From Pseudomonas anatoliensis (GTDB lineage Bacteria; Pseudomonadota; Gammaproteobacteria; Pseudomonadales; Pseudomonadaceae), in contig NZ_JACVHC010000002.1 in NCBI RefSeq assembly GCF_017976235.1, positions 620,001-684,000 on the forward strand: DNA of 64,000 nt, written 5' to 3'. Every line of letters begins with the position of its first letter. The stretch's first letter is position 1. Below are positions 31,231-39,876 of the stretch, piece after piece. The position numbers and the translations under genes are program-made. The notes beneath the pieces were generated by a model. That model was given only the letters and a program-made list of their open reading frames with translations, searched no databases and was not told the DNA's origin.

Positions 31231-31944
31231 ATGATTAGACAGGTACGATTCGACAAGAAACAACGGGTGGTCGACGAGCTCGTTCGGCGCATCGAAAGTG
31301 GCCTCATGGAGGACGGCTTTCTGTTGCCCGGCGAGCATCAGTTGGCTCAAGAATTCAACGTCAGCCGTGGCACGTTGCGCGAAGCGCTGGCTGAACTGAA
31401 GCGGCGTAAATACATCGCCACGCAAAGCGGGGTCGGTTCCATCGTCACCTTTGACGGTGTGGTTCTCGACCAGCGCAGCGGCTGGGCTCAGGCACTGGCA
31501 GACACTGGCGCGTTGATCAACACCGAAGTATTGCGCCTCGAAGCCGTGACCCGGACCGATCTTTCGGCTGTGTTCGGCTCCGATCAATTCATTCTGCTCG
31601 AGCGCCGTCGCCGCTCCAACGACGGCACGCTGGTGTCCCTCGAGCGCTCGCTGATGCCGGCCAACGGAGGCCTGGAAAGCCTGCCGCGCGTCGGCCTGAT
31701 CGATAATTCCCTGACCATCACCCTGGCCGCCTACGGTTACATCGGCGAGCGCGGCGATCAGTGGCTCGGCGCCGAACCCTTGAATGCCGAAGATGCCGAA
31801 TTGCTCGGCCGTCCGCCAGGCACGGTATTCCTCAAAGCCCTGCGCACCACCTACGACCGGCAGAACCGTTTCATGGAACAGGTCGAAAGCCTGCTCGACC
31901 CGGTGCATTTCCGCCTGCACCTGCAATTTGGAGATTCGAAATGA
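31231..31944 (+). CDS. GntR/HutC-family (UTRA) regulator of the nucleoside-type operon
   Basis: The protein has 237 residues, starting MIRQVRFDKKQRVVDEL; an in-frame extension upstream lies in REP sequence and is discounted. The winged helix is FLLPGEHQLAQEFNVSRGTLREALAELKRR and a UTRA ligand domain follows. It overlaps the next gene by ATGA. The same association (GntR, ADP-ribosylglycohydrolase fold, transporter, PfkB kinase) forms yegTUV-yegW in E. coli, so this is the likely local regulator. Confidence 0.88.
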   Translation: MIRQVRFDKKQRVVDELVRRIESGLMEDGFLLPGEHQLAQEFNVSRGTLREALAELKRRKYIATQSGVGSIVTFDGVVLDQRSGWAQALADTGALINTEVLRLEAVTRTDLSAVFGSDQFILLERRRRSNDGTLVSLERSLMPANGGLESLPRVGLIDNSLTITLAAYGYIGERGDQWLGAEPLNAEDAELLGRPPGTVFLKALRTTYDRQNRFMEQVESLLDPVHFRLHLQFGDSK

Positions 31945-32939
31945 CCCCGCTCAACCGTGCCTTGGGTGCGTTTTATGGCCTGGCCCTCGGTGATGCGCTG
32001 GGCATGCCGACCCAATCGCTGAACCGCGAAACGATCAAGACGCGCTTCGGCCGGATTACCGATCTGCAAGACGCAGGCCCCTTGCAACCGATCGCCGCAA
32101 ACATGCCCAAAGGCTCGATCACCGACGACACCGAACAGGCGATTCTGGTTGGCGAGCTGCTGGTCGAAGGCAAGGGCCATATCGAGCCGGCCATCCTCGC
32201 GCAACGGCTGATCGAGTGGGAAGCGCAGATGCAAGCCAAGGGCTCGCAGGACCTGCTGGGCCCGTCGACCAAACGCGCCATCGAGATGATCCTCGCCGGT
32301 CATTCGCCGGAGGAGTCCGGGCGCTACGGCACCACCAACGGCGCGGCCATGCGCATTACCCCGGTGGGGATCGCGGCAGACGTCAGCGATCCTCAGCGGT
32401 TTATTGCTGCAGTGGTGCAGGCCTGTCAGGTCACCCACAACACCACGTTGGGGATTTCCAGCGCGGCGGCGGTGGCGGCGGTGGTCTCGGCCGGGATCAA
32501 TGGTATGGATCTGGGCGAGGCGCTGAACCTCGGCCAACAAATCGCGCAACAAGCCGAAGTACACGGTCACTGGGTGGCCGGTGGGCGCATCGCTTCGCGC
32601 ATCAGTTGGGCGCGCAGCATCAGCGTCGACAGCGACAAAGCGCTGCTGGCCGATCTGCTCTACGACGTGATCGGCACCTCGGTGGCATCGCAGGAATCAG
32701 TGGTGGTCTCGTTCGCCCTGGCGCAGCAGGTGGCCATCGGTGAAATGAGCGCGTTCGATGCGTTGTGCATGGCGGCGAGTCTCGGTGGCGACACCGACAC
32801 CATCGCCGCGATTCTCGGCGCCATGCTTGGGGCCTGCCTGGGTCTTGAGTGTTGGCCGACCGAGATGATCGAGACGGTGACAGCCGTCAATCATCTGCAG
32901 CTTGAGCCCCTGGTGAATGGACTTCTCACCCTGCGCTGA
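31941..32939 (+). CDS. ADP-ribosylglycohydrolase-family protein (YegU-like)
   Basis: The protein has 332 residues. The family metal-binding signatures are present: GLALGDALGMPTQ near the N-terminus, SITDDTEQAIL near residue 55, and the C-terminal SLGGDTDTIAAILGAMLGA with two metal Asp residues. The fold cleaves N-glycosidic bonds of ribosylated compounds. In this operon, next to a base or nucleoside permease and a ribokinase-like enzyme, a nucleoside or ribosyl-compound hydrolase role is inferred. It starts in an ATGA overlap with the GntR gene. Confidence 0.87.
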   Translation: MTPLNRALGAFYGLALGDALGMPTQSLNRETIKTRFGRITDLQDAGPLQPIAANMPKGSITDDTEQAILVGELLVEGKGHIEPAILAQRLIEWEAQMQAKGSQDLLGPSTKRAIEMILAGHSPEESGRYGTTNGAAMRITPVGIAADVSDPQRFIAAVVQACQVTHNTTLGISSAAAVAAVVSAGINGMDLGEALNLGQQIAQQAEVHGHWVAGGRIASRISWARSISVDSDKALLADLLYDVIGTSVASQESVVVSFALAQQVAIGEMSAFDALCMAASLGGDTDTIAAILGAMLGACLGLECWPTEMIETVTAVNHLQLEPLVNGLLTLR

Positions 32940-32947
32940 GGTACCTG

Positions 32948-33047
32948 TGTAGGAGCTGCCGCAGGCTGCGATCTTTTGATCTTCAGCAGTTTTCAGGCAG
33001 CCAGAAAATAAAGATCAAAAGATCGCAGCCTGCGGCAGCTCCTACAG
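32948..33047. repeat. REP/REPIN, family A, inverted pair in the opposite orientation
   Basis: The arms are 32948-32981 and about 33012-33047, with TGTAGGAG ends outward. It interrupts the operon between the ADP-ribosylglycohydrolase and permease genes. Confidence 0.88.
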
Positions 33048-33107
33048 GAGAGGGTGCAGGTTGATAAATTGCCCACAACCACAAAAAAGGCAAACAGGAG
33101 CATTTTC

Positions 33108-34574
33108 ATGAGTTCATCGAACGCCGGGCAAAACGCCGGGCAACTGGAAACCCGTGGCATCGAGCCGGTACCGGAAGCCGAGTGCAACGGTCATCCGCTG
33201 CAACTGTTCTGGGTCTGGTTCGCCGCCAACATTTCCATTCTCGGCCTGCCGCTGGGTGCCACGCTGGTCGCGTTTCGCGGCCTGGCGATCTGGCAGGCAA
33301 TCATCGTCGCGATCATCGGTGCCGCCGGTTCGTTTGCGGTGGTCGGGATCATCTCGATTGCCGGCCGCCGTGGCCGCGCGCCGAGCCTGACTTTGTCGCG
33401 GGCGATCTTCGGCGTGCGCGGCAATATCGGCCCGACACTGGTCTCGCTGATGTCGCGTCTGGGCTGGGAAACCGTCAACACCACCACCGCTGCATTCGTG
33501 CTGCTGTCGCTGTGTTCGATCCTGTTCGGCTCACCGGTTGAAGCGAAAAGCGCACCCGTGCTGACGCTGCTCTTCATCGCGATTTTCGTGCTGCTGACCT
33601 TGGCGGTCTCCGGCCTCGGCCATGCGACCTTGCTGGTGATCCAGAAGTGGGCGACGTATGTCTTCGGCGCGCTGAACATTCTGGTCGGCGGCTTTCTCTG
33701 CGCCACCATCGACTGGAGCGCGGTGTTCAACGCCACACCGGCGCCGGTCAGCGCAATGATCATCGGCATCGGCACCATGGCGGCCGGCACCGGTATCGGC
33801 TGGGCCAACGCGGGCGCGGACATGTCGCGCTATCAGCATCGCAGCGTCAAAGCCGTGCGTCTGGTCGCTTCCGCAGCGTTCGGTGCCGGTATTCCATTGG
33901 TGCTGCTGATCACCCTCGGCGGCCTGCTGTCGGTGGGTAACAACGATCTCGCCTCGGCGACTGACCCGATCGTGGCGATCCGCGACATGCTGCCGACCTG
34001 GATGGCCGTGCCGTACCTGATCACGGCGTTCGGTGGTCTGCTGCTGTCGAACAACCTGTCGGTGTACTCCGCCGGTTTGACCACGTTGACGCTCGGCCTC
34101 AAGGTCAAGCGCGTCTACGCCGTGGTGGTCGACATCGTTGCGATCTTCGCCGGTTCGATCTACTTCATGCTGATCGCCGACAGTTTCTACGGCCCGTTCA
34201 TCACCTTCATTTCCCTGCTGGCAGTGCCGATCACCGCGTGGGTCGGGATCTTCGTGATCGACTTGATTCATCGTCACTACTACAGCCCGCAAGACCTGCT
34301 CGACGTCAGCCCAAGCAGCGCCTATTGGTATCGCGGCGGTATCGAGTGGCGCGCATTCGGGGCGTGGGCGATTGCCATCGTGCTCGGTTTCAGCTTCACC
34401 ACCATCGGCACCACCGCTGAGAATGTCTGGTTCAAAGGTTTCCTGTCCGACTCGTGGCTGGGCCACAACGGCCTCGGCTGGATCGTGACGTTCGTGGTCG
34501 CCGGTGGCATTTATTTCCTCCTCGGCGGGGCAAAAGATCGCCGCGCCGCGCCAGTCGAGAATGCTCATGCCTAA
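33108..34574 (+). CDS. NCS1-family nucleobase/nucleoside permease (CodB/PucI-like)
   Basis: The protein has 488 residues with about twelve membrane segments. The N-terminal region has the NCS1 layout (NGHPLQLFWVWFAANISILGL is the first helix; residue 19 on of this stretch enters the next loop). A GWANAGADMSRY motif in the middle is typical of purine/cytosine permeases. CAGGAG precedes ATG 33108. It replaces the YegT-type nucleoside transporter of E. coli in this operon. The substrate could be a base, nucleoside or related N-glycoside. Confidence 0.87.
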   Translation: MSSSNAGQNAGQLETRGIEPVPEAECNGHPLQLFWVWFAANISILGLPLGATLVAFRGLAIWQAIIVAIIGAAGSFAVVGIISIAGRRGRAPSLTLSRAIFGVRGNIGPTLVSLMSRLGWETVNTTTAAFVLLSLCSILFGSPVEAKSAPVLTLLFIAIFVLLTLAVSGLGHATLLVIQKWATYVFGALNILVGGFLCATIDWSAVFNATPAPVSAMIIGIGTMAAGTGIGWANAGADMSRYQHRSVKAVRLVASAAFGAGIPLVLLITLGGLLSVGNNDLASATDPIVAIRDMLPTWMAVPYLITAFGGLLLSNNLSVYSAGLTTLTLGLKVKRVYAVVVDIVAIFAGSIYFMLIADSFYGPFITFISLLAVPITAWVGIFVIDLIHRHYYSPQDLLDVSPSSAYWYRGGIEWRAFGAWAIAIVLGFSFTTIGTTAENVWFKGFLSDSWLGHNGLGWIVTFVVAGGIYFLLGGAKDRRAAPVENAHA

Positions 34575-35496
34575 GATGTTGCACACCGGCCAGGTCATCA
34601 TCGACCTGGTCATGGCCGTGGATAAATTGCCGCATATTGGCGGCGACGTACTGGCACAGTCCGCCGGTTTCGAGGCCGGTGGCGGTTTCAACGTGATGGC
34701 GGCGGCGGTGCGTAATGGCCTGCCGGTGGTTTACCTCGGTCGCCATGGCACCGGGCGTTTCGGCGACCAGGCGCGGCAGGCGATGCATGCCGAGGGGATT
34801 CACATCGGTATCAGCCAGCCTGCGCAGCGCGACACGGGTTTGTGTGTGGCGCTGACCGATGCGTCGGCCGAGCGCAGTTTCATTTCCTACATCGGCGCCG
34901 AAGGCGAGGTCACCGTCGATGATTTGAACAGCGTGGCTTTTGAGGCCGGGGACTATGTTTATCTCAGCGGTTACAGCCTGCTGCACGAGGGTAAGGCGCA
35001 GGCTTTGCTTGCCTGGACGTTGGCATTGCCCGCCACGATCCACGTGGTGTTCGATCCGGGCCCGTTGGTGGAATCGCCGGATTCACCGCTGATGGAGGCG
35101 CTGCTGCCGCGCATTGATGTGTGGACCAGCAACAGCGTCGAGGCGCTGCGTTTTACCGGGGCTGAGAACATCGATGTTGCGCTGGATTGTCTGGCTGAGC
35201 ATCTGCCGCAAGACGTGTTGATGGTGGTGCGCGATGGGCCGCAGGGCTGCTGGATTCATCAAGGTGACGAGCGTCGGCATGTGCCCGGGTTTGCCGTTAA
35301 AGCGGTGGACAGCAATGGTGCCGGTGATGCGCATGCGGGGGTGTTTGTTGCGGGGTTGGCGCAGGGTTTGACTGCATTTGAAGCGGCGCGGCGGGCGAAT
35401 GCTGCGGCGGCTTTGGCGGTGACTCGGTGGGGGCCGGCGACAGCGCCGGGGACTGCTGAGGTGGATGCGCTGATCCGCGAGACTTGCGGCGACTGA
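34567..35496 (+). CDS. PfkB-family carbohydrate kinase (YegV/ribokinase-like)
   Basis: The protein has 309 residues; ATG 34567 is 7 bases after GAGA, and ATG 34561 is an alternative. The gene overlaps the permease end. N-terminal PfkB signature is GGGFNVMAAAVRNG, and the C-terminal one, VDSNGAGDAHAGVFVAG, contains the catalytic Asp and anion hole. It would phosphorylate the sugar released by the glycohydrolase. It is the last gene of the operon, before a family C REP. Confidence 0.88.
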   Translation: MPKMLHTGQVIIDLVMAVDKLPHIGGDVLAQSAGFEAGGGFNVMAAAVRNGLPVVYLGRHGTGRFGDQARQAMHAEGIHIGISQPAQRDTGLCVALTDASAERSFISYIGAEGEVTVDDLNSVAFEAGDYVYLSGYSLLHEGKAQALLAWTLALPATIHVVFDPGPLVESPDSPLMEALLPRIDVWTSNSVEALRFTGAENIDVALDCLAEHLPQDVLMVVRDGPQGCWIHQGDERRHVPGFAVKAVDSNGAGDAHAGVFVAGLAQGLTAFEAARRANAAAALAVTRWGPATAPGTAEVDALIRETCGD

Positions 35497-35500
35497 TTTA

Positions 35501-35599
35501 CCGCCATCGCTGGCAAGCCAGCTCCCACAGAGATCGGAGGTGTGCACACATGTTGCGTCCACCAGAAGAACTGTGGGAGCTGGCTTGCCAGCGACGAGG
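35501..35599. repeat. REP/REPIN, family C, inverted pair
   Basis: CGCTGGCAAGCCAGCTCCCA units at 35501-35530 and 35571-35599 face each other. The stretch lies between the PfkB gene and a convergent hypothetical gene. Confidence 0.9.
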
Positions 35600-35662
35600 C
35601 CATCAGCCCCAACATAAATTTCAAGCGGCCGCTCACCGCATCGGCAGCGAGCGGTCGCGGTA

Positions 35663-35920
35663 CTACTGCATATCCAGTTTGCGCGCCGCTTCAACTCCAG
35701 CAGCGCTGAGCTTGATCGGCAAATTCAGCGAGTGTTCACCGGCCTCGTTGCAGGTGATATGGCCATGGTGTATCAAGCCGCGTTCCTGCAGTGAGGCGAG
35801 GGCGCTGGCCACGACCTTTTCGCCCCGGTAATTGTCCAGCACCTCTTTGCCCAGTCCACTCGGGTGGGCGTGCAGCAGGCGGGTGAGGACTTCTTTTTCC
35901 AGGTTTTTATCGACGTTCAT
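35663..35920 (-). CDS. Small hypothetical protein, winged-helix-like
   Basis: The protein has 85 residues, ending GVEAARKLDMQ. It reads as a compact helical domain with a short beta wing (LASLQERGLIHHGHI), similar in shape to small winged-helix DNA-binding modules; no family is recognised with certainty. The start follows a GAGG-like stretch. It stands alone 44 bases from the next minus-strand gene. Coding potential is supported by GC-rich third positions. Confidence 0.65.
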   Translation of the reverse strand: MNVDKNLEKEVLTRLLHAHPSGLGKEVLDNYRGEKVVASALASLQERGLIHHGHITCNEAGEHSLNLPIKLSAAGVEAARKLDMQ

Positions 35921-35964
35921 GGTTACCTCTTCATGGGTGTGAATAGGACGCTCGCGTCGGCGAA

Positions 35965-36300
35965 CTACTGGCCGGATCCTTCGGAACCGGAGCCACCGGT
36001 GGTGGTTTTCGAACCGACGCCCGGGCCCGCGTTGTCTGGCGTGGCGGGAGCGTCGGGGGTGTTCATGCCACCCTGGCGACCGGGATCACTGCCCTGCGTG
36101 CGCGGGTCAGTACCGGTGGCAGGTGGCTGGTTGATCAGGGGGACGCCAGAACCATCGGTGTTAATGCCGGGGGCACTGTTGATGACGGGCGCGCGGGGCG
36201 GTGTCGGATCGGTAGGGCCGGTGCCCGCAGCGGTGGCGGCGAAAACCGCGGGGCAGAGTAGGGCGCTGAATACGAAAGCGGTCAACCTTGACGGGATCAT
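35965..36300 (-). CDS. Secreted proline/glycine-rich hypothetical protein
   Basis: The protein has 111 residues from MIPSRLTAFV; a 9-residue in-frame extension is possible. A Sec signal peptide ends at VFA-ATAAG (about residue 21). The mature part is low-complexity, rich in Pro, Gly, Thr and Asp with no cysteine, so it is probably disordered in the periplasm. No function can be assigned. Confidence 0.65.
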   Translation of the reverse strand: MIPSRLTAFVFSALLCPAVFAATAAGTGPTDPTPPRAPVINSAPGINTDGSGVPLINQPPATGTDPRTQGSDPGRQGGMNTPDAPATPDNAGPGVGSKTTTGGSGSEGSGQ

Positions 36301-36382
36301 AGGGCTTCTCCAGTGATTGGAATCCATACCCTTTGTTGGTCTGCCCTCGTCGTCGATTGGTGCCTGATGAGCGACGAACGGT

Positions 36383-37579
36383 CTAGATCGCTGGCGCGGT
36401 TCTGACTTTGAGTCGTCGCCAGAGCAAACGGCCGATGGTGATCAGCCAGTTGACCAGCGCCACCGCCATTACGGTGTATAGCAGCGCCGCCATACCGTGT
36501 TCGACGATGATCTTTCCGGCCAGCAGCGGAAAGCCGAACACGCCGATAAAGTACGCCAGGCTGAACAGCAACAAGGCCTGCGAAGTGGTACCGACGGGCG
36601 CTTCGTTGGCCGCCAATCCGTTGATCACCGAATAGGTCAGGCCGTATCCGACACCGAGCATGACTGCCGCCAGCAGATAGCTGAAAGCGCTGTGCACGCC
36701 GAAGGCGAACAGCACAATCGAGCCGAGCATCAAACCCGACAACAGACACGACGCCCGCAAGGGATCACGCTTGACCACGAACCCGGCGATCAACAGGCGA
36801 CTGCTGATCGCCGCGCTCATGAAACCGAGAAAGAACAGCGAATAATCCAGCGAGTGGGCGGCGGCATAACTGGTCTGGAAACTCGACAAACCGCCGAATA
36901 CGCAGCCACCGAGACCGACCATGATGATTGGAAACACTGCGCGGGAACCGAGCACCTGAGTCGTCGCTGGCCAAGTGATGCTTGCGGCTGTTGTGGCTTG
37001 GGTGCTTTTCAGTTGCGAGCCGAGACGCCAGAACAACAACACACCGATGAGGCTCGCCGCCGCCGCCAGATAAAACGCCGAGGTCACCGGCAATTCCAGC
37101 GCACTGGCCGTACGCCCGAGCAATGGACCGCTGCCGATTCCGGTCATCATGCTGCCGGACAGCAAGGCAAAGTATTTAGCTCGCTGCGCCGGGGTCACCA
37201 GACTCGCCACAATGATCGGCCCCAACGTGTAAAACACACCCCAGCCCAGGCCGAGCAGCAAGCCGAAAAACAGCAAGAGATGACCAAACCCCGGCGTCAT
37301 CGCAAAGCCCAGGCTCGCCGCAACAAGCAGCAGACCAAACAAGGCAATCGAACGCGCCGCCCCCAGCAGATCCGACAGATGCCCGGACACCAGCACCGCG
37401 ACAAACGTACTGAGCATCGCCGCAGAAATCACGCTGCCCGCATCGTGTTCATTGCCACCGCGAGAACCGATCAACAGCGCCAGCAAAAACGTCGAGCCGT
37501 AGGACAGCGACAGCAGATAACTGGCGAGGCAGAACAAGCCGAACAGCTTGCCCGACACTTGGGGTGTTGCTTGAGACAT
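36383..37579 (-). CDS. MFS transporter
   Basis: The protein has 398 residues with twelve predicted membrane segments. It has an MFS loop 2-3 motif variant (GHLSDLLGAARSI) and a cytoplasmic mid-loop around residue 195. It has no strong match to a named subfamily by eye; drug or metabolite export is possible. The gene stands alone on the minus strand. Confidence 0.85.
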   Translation of the reverse strand: MSQATPQVSGKLFGLFCLASYLLSLSYGSTFLLALLIGSRGGNEHDAGSVISAAMLSTFVAVLVSGHLSDLLGAARSIALFGLLLVAASLGFAMTPGFGHLLLFFGLLLGLGWGVFYTLGPIIVASLVTPAQRAKYFALLSGSMMTGIGSGPLLGRTASALELPVTSAFYLAAAASLIGVLLFWRLGSQLKSTQATTAASITWPATTQVLGSRAVFPIIMVGLGGCVFGGLSSFQTSYAAAHSLDYSLFFLGFMSAAISSRLLIAGFVVKRDPLRASCLLSGLMLGSIVLFAFGVHSAFSYLLAAVMLGVGYGLTYSVINGLAANEAPVGTTSQALLLFSLAYFIGVFGFPLLAGKIIVEHGMAALLYTVMAVALVNWLITIGRLLWRRLKVRTAPAI

Positions 37580-37689
37580 GACGCGGTTCCTTGACCCGAG
37601 AAGGTGAACAGCAACTGTTTACCACGCCATGGTCAGGGATTAGGTGCGAGGTTGGCGAAGTCAGGATCGCGGCAGGCCGGAGTAATGCC

Positions 37690-38343
37690 TCAGACGATGC
37701 CAATCTCTTCTTTGAACTGTTCCATGAAACCCTTCAGGCGCCGATGGCGAATCTGCGCCAGACGCTGGCCGGCGACGGTCTGGAAACCGTCGGCGAGGTG
37801 CAGCAGTTTGGTCTGGAAGTGATCAAGGCAAAAACGTGTGTCGTTGTAGTCGCGCTCCCTCGCTTCGGGATCTTGCGGGTCGTAGAGCGCCGAGCCCATG
37901 CGCCCGGCAACATAGAACGTGCGAGCAACGCCGAGCATGCCCAGCGAGTCGAGACGATCGGCGTCCTGGACGAGTTTCGCTTCGAGGGTGAGCGGGGCGA
38001 TGTTGGCGGAAAAACTATGGGCTTCGATGGCGTGGGCGACGGCCTCGATTTTAGCGTCGGCCCAGTTCAACTCCGTCAGCACCGCCAACGCTTTTTCCGC
38101 TGCCAGACGTGAAGCTTGCGAGCGCAGTGGCGAGTTCTTTTCGACGGCTACGCAATCGTGAAGCAGCACGGCGGCCAGCAGCACTTCCAGATCGCCGCCT
38201 TCTTCGGTTTGCAAAGTACGCACGTTGTGCCAGACACGTTGCAGGTGTGCGATGTCGTGCGCGCCGTCATCCGAGGGTTCGAGGGCGTGGGGCAGCAGTT
38301 CTGCCGCAAGAGAAGACAGCGGTGTGAAGGCTTGGAGGTTCAT
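37690..38343 (-). CDS. HD-domain phosphohydrolase
   Basis: The protein has 217 residues. HD-domain metal ligands are visible: HDIAHLQRVW (about 29-38), the LLHDCV doublet (about 61-66), HAIEAHSF and DADRLDSLG. The sequence resembles YedJ/YpgQ-type hydrolases, which act on nucleotides. The gene lies between the MFS gene (110 bases away) and the divergent GNAT gene. Confidence 0.87.
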   Translation of the reverse strand: MNLQAFTPLSSLAAELLPHALEPSDDGAHDIAHLQRVWHNVRTLQTEEGGDLEVLLAAVLLHDCVAVEKNSPLRSQASRLAAEKALAVLTELNWADAKIEAVAHAIEAHSFSANIAPLTLEAKLVQDADRLDSLGMLGVARTFYVAGRMGSALYDPQDPEARERDYNDTRFCLDHFQTKLLHLADGFQTVAGQRLAQIRHRRLKGFMEQFKEEIGIV

Positions 38344-38576
38344 GTGAATCCCTTCAGATTTACGTGCATATCGTGTCGTTCAAGCTTTTGTGGCGAGGGG
38401 ATTTATCCCCGTTGGGGCGCGAAGCGGCCCTGAAAAAAGGGCCCGCTGCGCAGGCCATCGGGAGTAAACCTCCTCACCACAATGGCCGATGGAGCCAGGG
38501 AAGCAGTGTATTGCCATGTGACGAGCACCGTGCACCGATTTACTATGGCGTTTTCCTCCCCCGACAAGGCCCGTCC

Positions 38577-39059
38577 ATGACGATCGAGATCCGCCCGGCG
38601 ACTCCCAGCGATGCACCACAAATCCTCGCCTTCATCACTGAACTCGCGGATTTCGAAAAGGCTCGCCACGAAGTCATCGCCAGCGTTGCCGACATCGAGC
38701 GCAGCCTGTTCGGCGAAGGCGCGACCGCCCATGGTCTGATCTGCCTGCGCGACGGCTTGCCCATCGGTTTCGCGGTGTTCTTCTTCAGTTATTCGACCTG
38801 GCTCGGCAGCAACTGCCTGTACCTTGAAGACCTCTACATCACCCCCGAACAACGCGGCGGCGGCGCGGGCAAAACCCTGCTGCGGCAACTGGCGAAAATC
38901 GCCTGCGCCAATGACTGTGGACGCTTCGAATGGAGCGTACTCGACTGGAACACCCCGGCCATCGAATTCTACAAATCCCTCGGCGCACAACCGCAGGAAG
39001 AATGGGTGCGCTATCGCATGGACGGCAAAGTGTTGCGCGAGTTCGCCGAGGGCCAGTGA
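38577..39059 (+). CDS. GNAT-family N-acetyltransferase (diamine/thialysine type)
   Basis: The protein has 160 residues from MTIEIRPATPSD. The acetyl-CoA loop is TPEQRGGGAGKTLLRQL (about residues 85-101), preceded by YLEDLYI; the motif set (FFFSYSTWLG, EDLYI, WNTPAIEFYKSLGA) matches the SSAT/thialysine acetyltransferase branch. It would acetylate polyamines or lysine analogues. A 7-bp hairpin (39120-39137) follows. Confidence 0.88.
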   Translation: MTIEIRPATPSDAPQILAFITELADFEKARHEVIASVADIERSLFGEGATAHGLICLRDGLPIGFAVFFFSYSTWLGSNCLYLEDLYITPEQRGGGAGKTLLRQLAKIACANDCGRFEWSVLDWNTPAIEFYKSLGAQPQEEWVRYRMDGKVLREFAEGQ

Positions 39060-39106
39060 ACGATGATGGCCATTTAGTGTTTATTCGATTGTCGCCAAGG
39101 CTCTAG

Positions 39107-39385
39107 TCCGGCATTCTACGCGCGCATTTTTGCGCGCTCACGGACGACACCTGCAATGCCTCAGGCAAAAATTCTCCACGCCCGTGGAGCCTTCGCTGCG
39201 TCAGCGAGGACCGTGACCCACTCGACGATGCCTGGCAACAACTGCAAACCACTCCATACCCGAACAGTCGTGAGTATCGTCACGCACTGTTCGACCCCGT
39301 CGACAATCGCTGGCGCTTCGCCGCGACCGACGTCGACATCTACCAGCCACACCCGGAACCTCTGAAGCAAGGAGCTTTGAATTGA
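39107..39385 (+). pseudogene. 5'-truncated remnant of a gene upstream of the PAAR gene
   Basis: A frame with protein-like composition (WQQLQTTPYPNSREYRHALF, then FDPVDNRWRFAATDVDIY) runs to TGA 39383-39385, overlapping the TTG start of the PAAR gene. Upstream the frame meets a stop at 39104 without any plausible start. I read it as the C-terminus of a lost gene once coupled to the PAAR gene; type VI chaperone or adaptor genes often sit there. Family not recognised. Confidence 0.45.
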
Positions 39386-39876
39386 GTGGAAAACCCGCCG
39401 CCCGCGTCACCGACCCAACCGCCTGCCCACTGCCTGGCCATGGCACTAACCCGATTGTTTCCGGCTCGCCGAACGTCTTCTTCGACGGCCTCGCCGCCGC
39501 GCGCATGACTGATAAATCTGCGTGTGGCAGTCCGATCACCGGCGCTGTCTCCGGCACCGTTTTCATCAATGGCCTGAACGCCGCAACGCTCGACAGCACC
39601 GGAGGTCACGGCAATGTCGTGATCGGTGGTTCGGGGACGGTGATTATCGGCCAGAGCGGCGGAGGGGCGGCGTTTAGTGGGTTGCTGCCGATGCCGGTGC
39701 ATTTTACGGACAAGATGCAGTTGGTCGATGAATTCTCAGGAGAACCTGTCGCTAATCATCCTTACACCATCAAACGTGGGAATGGCAGTGAAGAGCACGG
39801 TATAACGGACGCAGCAGGTTTCACACATGCTGTGAGCTCGCATCTTGCGGAAACTATCGAACTATTCGCGGAGTGA
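39382..39876 (+). CDS. PAAR-domain type VI secretion spike protein with C-terminal extension
   Basis: The protein has 164 residues with a TTG start 8 bases after AGGAG. The PAAR domain occupies residues 1-95 (PAARVTDPTACPLPGHG, then ARMTDKSACG, then VNGL-like turn and GGHGNVVIGGSGTV). Residues ~110-164 form a beta-rich extension (VDEFSGEPVANHPYTIKR, then GITDAAGFTH). PAAR proteins cap the VgrG spike and carry effectors. The TGA stop is followed in the same frame, with no gap, by a lipase domain, so this may be the front half of a PAAR-lipase effector. No hcp, vgrG or tss genes are in the window. Confidence 0.88.
   Translation: MSGKPAARVTDPTACPLPGHGTNPIVSGSPNVFFDGLAAARMTDKSACGSPITGAVSGTVFINGLNAATLDSTGGHGNVVIGGSGTVIIGQSGGGAAFSGLLPMPVHFTDKMQLVDEFSGEPVANHPYTIKRGNGSEEHGITDAAGFTHAVSSHLAETIELFAE

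Noticed and set aside
39118..39138. GCGCGCA-TTTT-TGCGCGC hairpin after the GNAT gene as a terminator
   Set aside because: The stem is real but no T-run follows on either strand, so termination cannot be claimed.
39156..39365. 69-codon frame upstream of the PAAR gene
   Set aside because: The protein-like frame in this stretch is a different one (ending at 39385); this one is Ser/Thr-rich shadow sequence.
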